Origin: Bacillota bacterium | GTDB lineage: Bacteria; Bacillota; Dethiobacteria; DTU022 | Assembly: GCA_012727685.1 (NCBI GenBank) | Contig: JAAYGO010000031.1 | Span: forward strand, 1 to 10,957 | DNA length: 10,957 bases | Reading direction: 5' to 3' | Shown: piece after piece, positions 1 through 7,295 of the stretch | Numbering within the stretch: the stretch's first letter is position 1 | Layout of the letters: the number at the start of each line of letters is the position of its first letter | Notes under the pieces: model-generated | What the model saw: only the letters and a program-made list of their open reading frames with translations | Databases searched by the model: none | What the model was told of the DNA's origin: nothing | Made by a program: the position numbers and the translations under genes

Positions 1-136
1 AAAACGCTGTATTTTAAAGCCTTTTTGCGGTTTTACTCAATTTTTAGGCCGGTTCGTTGTGACTATTTATTAGCTATGATTCGTGTTACCTTTTAGCTTT
101 AGTTGACCTTTTTGGGGTCGAATCAGATATTGGTTT

Positions 137-371
137 ATCCTGGTAATGCGGTACCCGGCTTCAGGTACTCCCCACCTGACCCTCTCCATCACCCTCTATA
201 TAAGATATCATAGCCTGAAACAAGGCATTGGCAAAAACTGCACAAAAAAATATATCAAATTTTCGATGCTGTTCCTCGAATATATTACCCAAAAAAAACA
301 TTCTTGTCCATAGCTTTTCTATCCTGACAATGCGATAGCCTGATTCAGGTCCCCCCCTCACCCTCCTCTCC
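137..371. repeat. Degenerate direct repeat pair (137-187 and 321-371)
   Basis: Two segments 184 bases apart begin ATCCTG..AATGCG..TA.CC and continue to TTCAGGT, then a run of C-rich CCCTC/CCTCTCC motifs. The first 30 bases agree at 24 positions; the CT-rich remainder is similar only in composition. They look like decayed copies of an interspersed intergenic repeat. No transposase or clean terminal inverted repeats are visible. Confidence 0.5.
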
Positions 372-378
372 CCCCAAA

Positions 379-478
379 GGGTGGAGAGGGGATTGTGGTT
401 GGCAGCATTTCCGGCCTGGTGGTCCGCGGACACGGCCGGCTAATGGGTGGAGAGAGGATTGAGGTTGGCAGCGTTTCC
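379..478. repeat. 34-bp direct repeat, two copies (379-412 and 445-478)
   Basis: Both copies start GGGTGGAGAG and end GTTTCC or ATTTCC, with 31 of 34 positions identical and a period of 66 bases. The first copy is preceded by CCTCTCCCCCC (about 365-375), which can fold back onto GGGTGGAGAGG (379-389) with one mismatch. The arrangement suggests a palindromic intergenic repeat that was partly duplicated. The function is unknown. Confidence 0.6.
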
Positions 479-661
479 ATTCCCTGATGGTGGCCCCGCC
501 AGCGGGGGCATGGACGTCTCATCTGAATACGACAGCCCTCAAGTCTTAAAAACTTTCCATGTACATTGCGCTAAAGGGGTAGATCTTTGCCCTATGCATC
601 TCTTCGCAGTGGTGTCTTATTGATAATTTTTTGAATATTTTGAAAAAAGGATTTCCGAATA

Positions 662-684
662 TTGCTTTAGAATAAGTAAAGCAA
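662..684. promoter_or_regulatory. Operator-like inverted repeat
   Basis: TTGCTTTA (662-669) and TAAAGCAA (677-684) are perfect 8-bp inverted arms around a 7-base spacer GAATAAG. This is the size of a dimeric regulator binding site. It lies about 240 bases upstream of rnfC in a region with no genes. No regulator gene is present in the window, so the binding protein cannot be named. It could also be a weak RNA hairpin or chance in AT-rich DNA. Confidence 0.3.
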
Positions 685-784
685 ATGACCATAAGTAATC
701 TTTATGTATAGGTTCTTTTTTTCTTTAATCAGCAGTTTGTTTTTACCATGGCTAGCCAAGTGAATTCTTTCTCATTCCGATTGG

Positions 785-817
785 CGAATGGATGGCCTGA
801 TCATTCGGAGGTGATCC
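785..817 (+). promoter_or_regulatory. Hairpin next to an extended anti-16S pairing sequence
   Basis: CGAATG (785-790) and CATTCG (802-807) form a perfect 6-bp stem with an 11-base loop. Directly at its 3' side, GGAGGTGATCC (807-817) is complementary over 11 bases to the 3' end of 16S rRNA. No start codon lies 5-9 bases after GGAGG. The nearest is a GTG at 829 that would encode only 16 codons. Role unknown; possible leader element of the downstream operon. Confidence 0.25.
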
Positions 818-852
818 TTTATAGAGCCGTGTTTGTCTTGGGCAACATTTTT

Positions 853-868
853 CTTGCGGAGGCGCAAG
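853..868 (+). promoter_or_regulatory. Small hairpin carrying a Shine-Dalgarno in its loop
   Basis: CTTGCG (853-858), loop GAGG, CGCAAG (863-868) form a perfect 6-bp stem. The loop and the last stem base make GGAGG (858-862), positioned 7 bases before the ATG of the 870-908 mini-ORF. The hairpin could gate translation of that short frame. No U-run follows, so it is not a terminator. Confidence 0.3.
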
Positions 869-869
869 C

Positions 870-908
870 ATGTTATTGATCTTTCCCCATGTGTTGAAGC
901 CTAAATAG
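870..908 (+). CDS. Possible 12-residue leader peptide upstream of rnfC
   Basis: The short frame reads MLLIFPHVLKPK followed by TAG. GGAGG at 858-862 is 7 bases before its ATG, a textbook spacing. Its stop codon (906-908) overlaps the ribosome binding site of rnfC (AGAGGGG, 907-913) and rnfC starts 14 bases later in a different frame, so translation of the two could be coupled. No run of one regulatory amino acid is present. Such short frames arise often by chance; the support is only the Shine-Dalgarno sequence and the position. Confidence 0.25.
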   Translation: MLLIFPHVLKPK

Positions 909-922
909 AGGGGTGGTTAAGA

Positions 923-2269
923 GTGACGGTAAAAACCTTTAAGCAGGGCGTTTTTTTGCCCCACTACAAAAAGTATTCCGAGGATCAACCCATCACCACG
1001 ATCGATTTGCCCAATGAAGTGGTCATCCCTTTGCACCAGCATATAGGGGCCCCCTGTCAGGCCCTGGTCCGGGCGGGAGACAGGGTCAAGACCGGCCAAA
1101 AAATCGGTGAAAGCGCCGCTTTTGTCAGCGCCGCGATCCATGCCAGTGTTGACGGGACAGTGACCGCCGTGGAACCCCGGCCGTATTTTACCGGCACAAA
1201 CGTGGAAAGCGTTGTGATTGAGGTTGACCCCGAACAAAAAGAACCGGTTTGGCCGGAACAGGATCTCTCCAGCCTGGATAAGGACGCGATCAAGGCGGCG
1301 ATCAAAGAGGCGGGGATCGTGGGCATGGGCGGCGCCGCTTTCCCCACCCATGTCAAGCTAAGCGCTTCGAAACCCATCGATGCGGTGATCATCAATGCCT
1401 GCGAATGCGAGCCGTTTTTGACCTGTGACCACCGCTTGCTGATCGAAGCAACGGCTGCACTGGTCGAAGGGGCCAGGCTGATCCGCAAAGTGGTCGATGC
1501 ACCGCGCGTCTATTTTGGCGTAGAGACAAACAAGGCTGACGGCATTGCCGCCCTTAAGCAAGCCATCAAAGATGACGAGACCATGGAAGTGGTCATGCTC
1601 GATGTAAAATACCCGCAAGGCTCGGAGAAACAGCTTATCAAAGCGGTCATGGACCGGGAAGTGCCCCCGGGCAAGCTGCCCTTAGACGTGGGCGCCATCG
1701 TGCAGAATGTCTCCACGGCCATCGCCATCTACGAAGCCTGCCGCTATAAGAAGCCGCTCTACGAGCGGGTCTTGACCTTAAGCGGTGACGCTGCGGCCAG
1801 GCCGGGCAATATCCGGGTCCGGGTCGGCACGCCCATCGGCCATATCATCGAGCAATGCGGTGGTTTCAAAGGAGCTTCCGGCGAAGAAGCCAGGCTGAAT
1901 AAGCTGGTGGGCAAGATCATCATGGGCGGTCCCATGACCGGCTGGGCACAAAGCAGGCTGGATATCCCGATCGTCAAGGGGACCAGCGGCATCCTCATCT
2001 TCTCCCCGGCCATGGTCGCCAAGACCGAACACCGGGCTTGCGTGCGCTGCGGCAGGTGTGTTGAGCACTGCCCGATGTTTCTCTACCCCAGCCATATCGG
2101 CATGTATGCGGAAAACGGCCGCTACGACAGCGCTGTTGAATGGGGTGCCATGGATTGCTTTGAGTGCGGCATTTGCGTTTACGTCTGCCCCTCCAACCGG
2201 CCGATTGTTAAGTTTGTTCGCGAAACAAAAAGACATGTTGCTGCTGCCCGGGCGGCCAAGGCGAAATAA
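923..2269 (+). CDS. rnfC: Rnf electron transport complex subunit C (NADH/FMN/Fe-S protein)
   Basis: RnfC is the peripheral cytoplasmic subunit of Rnf complexes. It exchanges electrons with NAD(H) through FMN and passes them through two [4Fe-4S] clusters to the membrane part. The 448-residue protein has the family layout: an N-terminal sandwich-like domain (about 30-100, with the IPLHQHIGAP motif at 35-44), the glycine-rich nucleotide/FMN segment GIVGMGGAAFPTHVKL (131-146), NACECEPFLTCDHRLL (158-173), and two ferredoxin-type motifs, Cys373/376/379/383 and Cys412/415/418/422. The start is GTG, supported by AGAGGGG at 907-913. It is first in the rnfC-rnfD-fdhA-fdhB operon, 77 bases before rnfD. 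The usual GG-x-HPP motif near the N-terminus is altered here to QGVFLPH, so this is a divergent member. rnfB, rnfG, rnfE and rnfA are not present beside it. The family assignment is secure; the physiological partner (FdhAB) is inferred. Confidence 0.95.
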   Translation: MTVKTFKQGVFLPHYKKYSEDQPITTIDLPNEVVIPLHQHIGAPCQALVRAGDRVKTGQKIGESAAFVSAAIHASVDGTVTAVEPRPYFTGTNVESVVIEVDPEQKEPVWPEQDLSSLDKDAIKAAIKEAGIVGMGGAAFPTHVKLSASKPIDAVIINACECEPFLTCDHRLLIEATAALVEGARLIRKVVDAPRVYFGVETNKADGIAALKQAIKDDETMEVVMLDVKYPQGSEKQLIKAVMDREVPPGKLPLDVGAIVQNVSTAIAIYEACRYKKPLYERVLTLSGDAAARPGNIRVRVGTPIGHIIEQCGGFKGASGEEARLNKLVGKIIMGGPMTGWAQSRLDIPIVKGTSGILIFSPAMVAKTEHRACVRCGRCVEHCPMFLYPSHIGMYAENGRYDSAVEWGAMDCFECGICVYVCPSNRPIVKFVRETKRHVAAARAAKAK

Positions 2270-2346
2270 AAAGACGCCCCTTTTCGGCATCGGCAGTCCT
2301 GTGAGCTTAGATTGTGATCGTTATCAAGAGGAGGGAAAAGTAAAAG

Positions 2347-3363
2347 ATGCTGGATCAAGAGCTGCAACTGACACTGTCGCCATCGCCGCATTTGAGATCT
2401 CCGATAACGGTAAATCTCGCCATGCGGGATGTTTTCATTGCGCTCCTGCCCATTACCCTGGTTTCCATTTTCCTGTATAAATGGAACGCGGTTTTTCTCA
2501 TCCTGGTGTGCCTGGCCACGGCTGCGATTACGGAACTTCTTTTCCGCAAGGTGCTGAAAAAGAAGGCCACGCTGGCTGACGGCAGCGCCATGGTGACCGG
2601 TTTGCTCGTCGCCCTCTGCTTCGGCCCCGGCACGGCCTGGTGGACCGCCATGCTGGCCACTTTCATCGGCATCGGATTGGCCAAGGAGCTGATGGGCGGA
2701 CTGGGCTGGAACCGCTTTAACCCCGCCCTGTTCGGCCGCGTGGCGGTGATCCTCATTGTGCCTATTTTCCAGTATTTCACCGCCATATTTGCGCCCCTCA
2801 AACCTTACCTCGGCGGCATCGACCTGGTGACCCAGGCCACTCCCCTGGCCATGCTGAAGCAGGGCACCCTCGAAACCGGCATCGGCCAGCTTTTAACCTG
2901 GCATCATGGCGGTGCGCTCGGTGAAACATCAGCCCTGGCCCTGCTGATCGGTGGAGCCTACCTGATTTACAAAAAGCATATCAGCTGGCATATTCCAATC
3001 GCCATTATCGGCACGGTTTTTGTCTACGGCGCCATTGCCGAAGGCAGCATTACGCTGGGCCTGGCCCATGTCCTGACCGGGGGCGTCTTGTTGGGCGCGC
3101 TTTTTATGGCCACAGACTGGGTCACCAGCCCGATCACCCCGAAGGGCAAAATTATTTTCGGGATCGCCATCGGGATCCTGCTGATGTCCTTCCGGGTGCT
3201 CTTAGGCCCGACCGAAGGCATGGCCTTCTCCATCCTGATCATGAACGCCTTTGTGCCGTGGCTCGACCGCCTGACCAAGCGGCCCAAGTTCGGCGAAGTC
3301 CCGGTCCGGAAAGCTCCTGCTGTTTCCCAGGGGGCAAAACCGGCCGTAGGAAAAAGCAATTAA
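2347..3363 (+). CDS. rnfD: Rnf electron transport complex subunit D (membrane flavoprotein)
   Basis: RnfD/NqrB-family integral membrane protein of 338 residues with many hydrophobic helices. In Rnf complexes it carries covalently bound FMN and takes part in ion-coupled electron transfer. Family hallmarks are DGSAMVTGLLVAL (78-90), GGLGWNRFNPALFGR (117-131), VTQATPL (161-167) and MATDWVTSPITPKGK (254-268). Thr165 is the likely flavin attachment residue by position, although the usual (S/T)GA(T/S) consensus reads TQAT here. The ATG is preceded by AGAGGAGGG at 2327-2335. It lies between rnfC and fdhA, with only 20 bases to fdhA, so the four genes are probably co-transcribed. Without RnfG, E, A and B it cannot form a standard six-subunit Rnf unless those are encoded elsewhere. 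It may serve as the membrane electron conduit for FdhAB. Family identity is firm; the role in this operon is inferred. Confidence 0.93.
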   Translation: MLDQELQLTLSPSPHLRSPITVNLAMRDVFIALLPITLVSIFLYKWNAVFLILVCLATAAITELLFRKVLKKKATLADGSAMVTGLLVALCFGPGTAWWTAMLATFIGIGLAKELMGGLGWNRFNPALFGRVAVILIVPIFQYFTAIFAPLKPYLGGIDLVTQATPLAMLKQGTLETGIGQLLTWHHGGALGETSALALLIGGAYLIYKKHISWHIPIAIIGTVFVYGAIAEGSITLGLAHVLTGGVLLGALFMATDWVTSPITPKGKIIFGIAIGILLMSFRVLLGPTEGMAFSILIMNAFVPWLDRLTKRPKFGEVPVRKAPAVSQGAKPAVGKSN

Positions 3364-3383
3364 TCGAGGGGGTGTGTTGAACG

Positions 3384-6300
3384 ATGAAGCTCTCACGTCG
3401 CAGTTTCTTGAAGCTGGCAGGAACAGCCGCCGCCGCTTCCGTGCTGGCCGGATCCGGTTTGGAAAGCAAAGCCGCCGCCGCGGAAGCGATCCGGGTCCAT
3501 TATGGACGGGAAGTGCCCACCATCTGCACATTCTGCGCCGTCGGCTGCGGCATCATCTGCCACGTGCAAAACGGTGTAATCATCAATGCCGAGGGCGATC
3601 CGGATCACCCGATCAACGAGGGTTCCCTGTGCAGCAAGGGCTCTTCACTATACAACGTTTCTTACATATACGATGCCAAGGGACGGCCCAAGCCGAACCC
3701 GTATCGCCTCACCAGGCCCCTTTACCGGGCGCCGGGCAGCGATAAATGGGAGGAAAAAAGCTGGGAATGGATGCTGGAAACCATTGCCCGGCGCATCAAG
3801 GATACCCGCGATCAATATTTCGAAACCAGAGATGCCAGCGGGGTCACGGTAAACCGGACCAACGCCATCGCCTGGCTGGGCAGCGCCTTCTGCACGAACG
3901 AAGAAAACTACCTCTATAACAAGATCGCGCGCGCCATCGGGATCGTAAATATCGATCATTGCGCCCGTCTCTGACACTCTTCCACGGTCGCCGGTCTCGG
4001 CGCCACGTTTGGAAGAGGTTGCATGACCAACCACTGGATCGACTATCGAAACACAGACGTGTTTATGAACATCGGGGGGAACACCGCGGAGAACCACCCC
4101 ATCTCCATGAAATGGATCGAGAAGGCACGCCAGGAAAGGGGCGCCAAGCTGATCGTGGTCGACCCGCGCGTCAGCCGCACCGCCGCAGTGGCAGACCTGC
4201 ATGTTCCCATTCGCCCCGGCACCAATATCGCCTACCTGGGCGGGTTGATAAAGTATATCCTGGATCACGAGCTATACCAGGCGGAATACGTGCGCCACTA
4301 TACCAACGCCTCCTACCTGGTCGATGAAGGATTCAGCTTTGACGAAGAAACCGGCTATTTTTCCGGCATTGAAGACGATCCGGCCAGGAATGCCAAGAAA
4401 TACGATAAGAGCACCTGGCAGTTCCAGCGGGACAGCGACGGCAATATCCTGAAAGATGAAAGCCTGACCGATCCCCGCTGCGTCCTGCAGTTGTTGAAGC
4501 GGTTCTACGCCAAGTACACCCTGGATATGGTCAGCAAAATCACCGGCTGTGATCCGAAAATCCTGGAGGAATCCTACAAGCTCTACGCTTCCACCGGGCA
4601 GCCCGGCAAAGCGGGGAACATCATGTATGCCATGGGCATTACGCAATTCACCCACGGCTCCCAGAATGTGAGGGCGGTGGCCATGGTGCAGCTGCTCCTG
4701 GGCAACATCGGCATTCCCGGCGGCGGGGTTAATGCCCAGCGCGGCCAGTCCAACGTGCAGGGTTCCACCGACATGGCCATCCTCTACCATATCCTCCCGG
4801 GATACTTGAACATGCCGAAGGCGGCCGTGCATCCGACCCTGGCCGACTATCTCGAAAAAGAAACGCCTGCGGCCGGATGGTGGGTAAACAAGCCCAAATA
4901 CATGATCAGCCTGATGAAAGCCTACTGGGGCGACAACGCCACCGCGGGCAACGATTTCTGCTACGATTATTTGCCGAAGCTGGATGCCCGCGATCACTCC
5001 CACATCGGCATGTATAAATACATGGGTGAAGGCGAAGTCAAAGGGATGATCTGCTGGGCCGACAACCCGGCCGTAACCGGTCCATCGTCGGGTCACAAGC
5101 GGCACTACCAGGCCAATCTCGACTGGCTCGTCTCCGTGGATATTTTTGAAAACGAAACTGCAGCCTTCTGGAAAGCACCGGGCATGAACCCGGCGGAGAT
5201 CAAGACCGAGGTCTTTTTGCTGCCGGCCGGTGCCGCCTACGAGCGCGAAGGAACCATCGCCAACAGCGGCCGCTGGATCCAGTGGCGCTGGAAGGCCCAG
5301 GATCCACCCGGAGTATGCCGCTCGGACATCCAAATTGCCTACAGCCTGTTCAAGAAGCTGCAGGAACTGTATGCAGAGGAGTCCGGCGCCTTCCCCGATC
5401 CGATCGTGAAGATGAAATGGGACTATGGCAAAGATGAAGATGAGAGCCAGGTGGACATCGTCAAGGTCTGCAAAGAAATTAACGGCTACAATACCGCCGA
5501 CGGCTCGTTCGTCACCAATTTTGTCTCCCTCAAGGATGACGGGTCCACCGCCTGCGGCAACTGGCTTTACAGCGGCTACTACAACAACTACGCGAACCCG
5601 GCCTGCCAGAGCAGGATCAAGGAGACCGAAGGGATCGGCTCCCACCTGGGCTGGGCCTATGCCTGGCCGCTGAACCGGCGCATCGTCTACAACCGCTGCT
5701 CCGCCGACCCGCAGGGCAATCCCTGGAACCCGGATCTGCAAGTCTTCTGGTGGGATGAGGAGGGCACACTGATCAAAAACCTGGATATTCCCGACTGGCC
5801 GGGCTCCTGGACCTTTGAACAGGTGGCGCAGAACCCGTTTATCATGCTGGCGGAGGGCCAGGGCCTGCTCTTTTCCCAAACATTGAGCGACGGCCCCCTC
5901 CCGGCCCATTATGAGCCGGCGGAAAGCCCTGTCCCGAACCTGCTTTATCCCAAGGCTAGCTATAACCCGATCAGCCAGCGCTGGTATGACAATTTTGCGG
6001 ATCTGGGCGACAAGAATTATCCCTACATCATGACTACCTACCGCATCACCGAGCATTACCAGTCGGGCGCCGTCACCCGGAACATGCCGTGGCTAAACGA
6101 GATGATGCCGGAACTCTTTGTGGAACTTGACGAAGAACTTGCGGAAACCCTGGGGATTAAAAACGGCGACACCGTGCGCATCGAGAGCAAGCGCCTGCTG
6201 CATGACGGGAAGCAGGACGGGATTGAAGCCAAGGCCTGCGTCACCAGGCGGCTCAAGCCGCTGGTGATCAACGGAGAGAAAAAGCATATCATTGGAATGC

Positions 6301-6431
6301 CGTTCCATTGGGGCTTCATGGGGATGGCCAAGGGCGCCGTGACCAACGACCTGAGCCCCTCGGTGGGCGACGCCAACACCACCATTCCCGAATATAAGGC
6401 ATTCCTCTGCAATATCAGGAAGGTGGTGTAA
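3384..6431 (+). CDS. fdhA: Selenocysteine formate dehydrogenase, catalytic (alpha) subunit, exported
   Basis: Molybdenum/tungsten bis-MGD formate dehydrogenase interconverting formate and CO2. Read through the in-frame TGA at 3972-3974 it has 1015 residues, the size of E. coli FdnG. The context NIDHCARL-Sec197-HSSTVAGL matches the active site of Sec-containing FDHs, and a SECIS hairpin follows. The N-terminus MKLSRRSFLKLAG is a twin-arginine signal with an Ala-rich cleavage region, so the folded enzyme works outside the cytoplasm. Cys48/51/55/83 bind a [4Fe-4S] cluster. The C-terminal molybdopterin-dinucleotide domain covers roughly 875-1010. GAGGGGG (3366-3372) precedes the ATG. rnfD ends 20 bases upstream and fdhB starts 3 bases after the stop. 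A standard gene caller would split this gene into 3384-3974 and 4023-6431; frame and sequence are continuous across the TGA, so it is not a pseudogene. No fdhD/fdhE maturation genes or selABCD are in the window. Confidence 0.95.
3972..4017 (+). promoter_or_regulatory. Selenocysteine UGA codon with bacterial SECIS hairpin
   Basis: The UGA (3972-3974) is followed by an outer stem CUCUUCCA (3977-3984) pairing perfectly with UGGAAGAG (4010-4017). The apical helix is GCCG (3990-3993), loop GUCU (3994-3997), CGGC (3998-4001). The GGUCU at the apex matches the SelB-recognised loop of the E. coli fdhF and fdnG SECIS elements, and lies about 20 bases after the UGA, a usual distance. This element directs SelB-dependent insertion of selenocysteine instead of termination. 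Confidence 0.88.
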
Positions 6432-6434
6432 GTA

Positions 6435-7214
6435 ATGCAGAAAACGATGCTGATCGACACCTCCAGGTGTATCGGCTGCCGGGCCTGCCAGGCGGCCTGC
6501 AAGCAGTGGAACCAGCTCCCGGCGGAAGAGACGGAGTTTAAGGGAAGTTACGAGAACCCGCCCCGCTTTTCTCCGGTTACCTGGACCAAGATCGCCTTCC
6601 GGGAGTACGAGATGGACAGCCAGGAGCGCTGGACCTTCACCAAGCTGGGCTGCATGCACTGTACCGAGGCGGCCTGCATGATGGTCTGCCCGGCCAGCGC
6701 CATTTCCCGCACCGCTTACGGCACGATCAAAATCGACGAAAAAAGGTGCATCGGCTGCAACTATTGCATCGCCAACTGTACCTTCAACGTAATCGGCTTT
6801 GACCAGGCGGCCAATGTGGCGCGCAAGTGCACCTTTTGCGAAGACCGGCTTGCCGCGGGCTTGATCCCGGCCTGTGCCAAGGCCTGCCCCTCCGGGGCGA
6901 TTACTTTCGGCGACCGGCACGAGATGATCTCCCTGGCGGAAAGGCGCATTCAGGAGCTGCGGCGGGCCGGCAACAGCAAAGCAGAGATTTACGGTTTGGA
7001 AGAGCTCGACGGCCTGGGGATGATGTATATCCTGAAAGACGGCAGGGAAGATGCGATGGCGAAGTACGGCTTGCCGGAAAACCCGCGCGTCCGCACCTCC
7101 GCCCACATCTGGAATGTCATCTTTAAACCGGTGCGGGCCATCATCGTGCTGGCCCTGGCTTTCGCCCTCTGGATCAACAAGAGCGAATCAGCCAAGGAGG
7201 CCAAAGCGAGCTGA
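6435..7214 (+). CDS. fdhB: Formate dehydrogenase iron-sulfur (beta) subunit with C-terminal membrane anchor
   Basis: FdnH/HybA-type electron-transfer subunit of 259 residues that carries electrons between the catalytic subunit and the membrane. Sixteen cysteines form four [4Fe-4S] motifs: Cys12/15/18/22, Cys73/76/81/85, Cys105/108/111/115 and Cys132/135/147/151. It has no signal peptide, as expected for a partner exported together with the Tat-bearing alpha subunit. A single hydrophobic helix near 232-247 (VRAIIVLALAFALWI) followed by a charged tail anchors it in the membrane, as in FdnH. The ATG is preceded by AGGAAGGTGG (6417-6426) inside the end of fdhA, 3 bases separate the genes, and translation is probably coupled. 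In E. coli the next gene encodes cytochrome b556 (FdnI); here none follows, only a terminator and a convergent gene. The upstream RnfD is therefore the obvious candidate membrane partner, by inference. Confidence 0.94.
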   Translation: MQKTMLIDTSRCIGCRACQAACKQWNQLPAEETEFKGSYENPPRFSPVTWTKIAFREYEMDSQERWTFTKLGCMHCTEAACMMVCPASAISRTAYGTIKIDEKRCIGCNYCIANCTFNVIGFDQAANVARKCTFCEDRLAAGLIPACAKACPSGAITFGDRHEMISLAERRIQELRRAGNSKAEIYGLEELDGLGMMYILKDGREDAMAKYGLPENPRVRTSAHIWNVIFKPVRAIIVLALAFALWINKSESAKEAKAS

Positions 7215-7252
7215 TCGAAGCCCGGGCGGCAAGAAGGGTGATTATTAATGCG

Positions 7253-7278
7253 GGGGCTGTCCCAAAAGGGGCAGCCTC
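7253..7278 (+). terminator. Intrinsic terminator of the rnfCD-fdhAB operon (possibly bidirectional)
   Basis: GGGCUGUCCC with AAAA loop and GGGGCAGCC form an 11-bp stem (7253-7263 with 7268-7278, including two G-U pairs). It starts 39 bases after the fdhB stop. The following UCUUAGUUU is only a modest U-run. The convergent penicillin-binding protein gene ends at 7296, so the same hairpin may stop transcription from both sides. Confidence 0.75.
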
Positions 7279-7295
7279 TTAGTTTCCCCAGATTG

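Larger units (their letters stand above)
1..869. other. Long non-coding leader/intergenic region
   Basis: No convincing gene was found here. The first 96 bases are open in one plus frame, but the translation resembles no family I know and could equally be chance. A minus-strand open frame at 161-433 lies over the repeats and looks spurious. The region is AT-rich compared with the genes that follow. It contains degenerate CT/GA-rich repeats (137-478), a GC hairpin near 493-510, an inverted repeat at 662-684, a T-rich run at 714-727, a hairpin at 785-807 and a second hairpin at 853-868. No good sigma-A promoter (both boxes with 16-18 nt spacing) could be picked for the downstream operon, so its transcription start is unknown. 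Confidence 0.6.

Noticed and set aside
161..433. Minus-strand 90-codon open frame in the leader region
   Set aside because: It lies over the degenerate repeats, has no ribosome binding site that I can see, resembles no family, and its composition follows the repeat sequence.
782..797. Sigma-54 promoter-like sequence (TGGC...GC with 10 bases between GG and GC)
   Set aside because: Only the GG and GC pairs and a few other bases fit; the TTGC box reads TGGC and no activator site is visible. Too weak to call.
838..859. Second sigma-54-like candidate, TTGGGCA...CTTGC
   Set aside because: The GG-to-GC spacing is 13 bases instead of 10, which is incompatible with sigma-54.
3972..4022. Nonsense mutation splitting formate dehydrogenase into a pseudogene
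   Set aside because: The TGA sits exactly at the selenocysteine position of the family, is followed by a SECIS hairpin, and the frame continues without other damage.
4272..6056. 594-codon open frame antisense to fdhA
   Set aside because: It is a shadow of codon bias in a GC-rich gene. The sense frame has unambiguous formate dehydrogenase motifs; the antisense translation has no recognisable domain.
6093..7106. 337-codon open frame antisense to fdhA/fdhB
   Set aside because: The sense strand encodes the C-terminal domain of fdhA and sixteen cluster cysteines of fdhB; the antisense protein has no motif.
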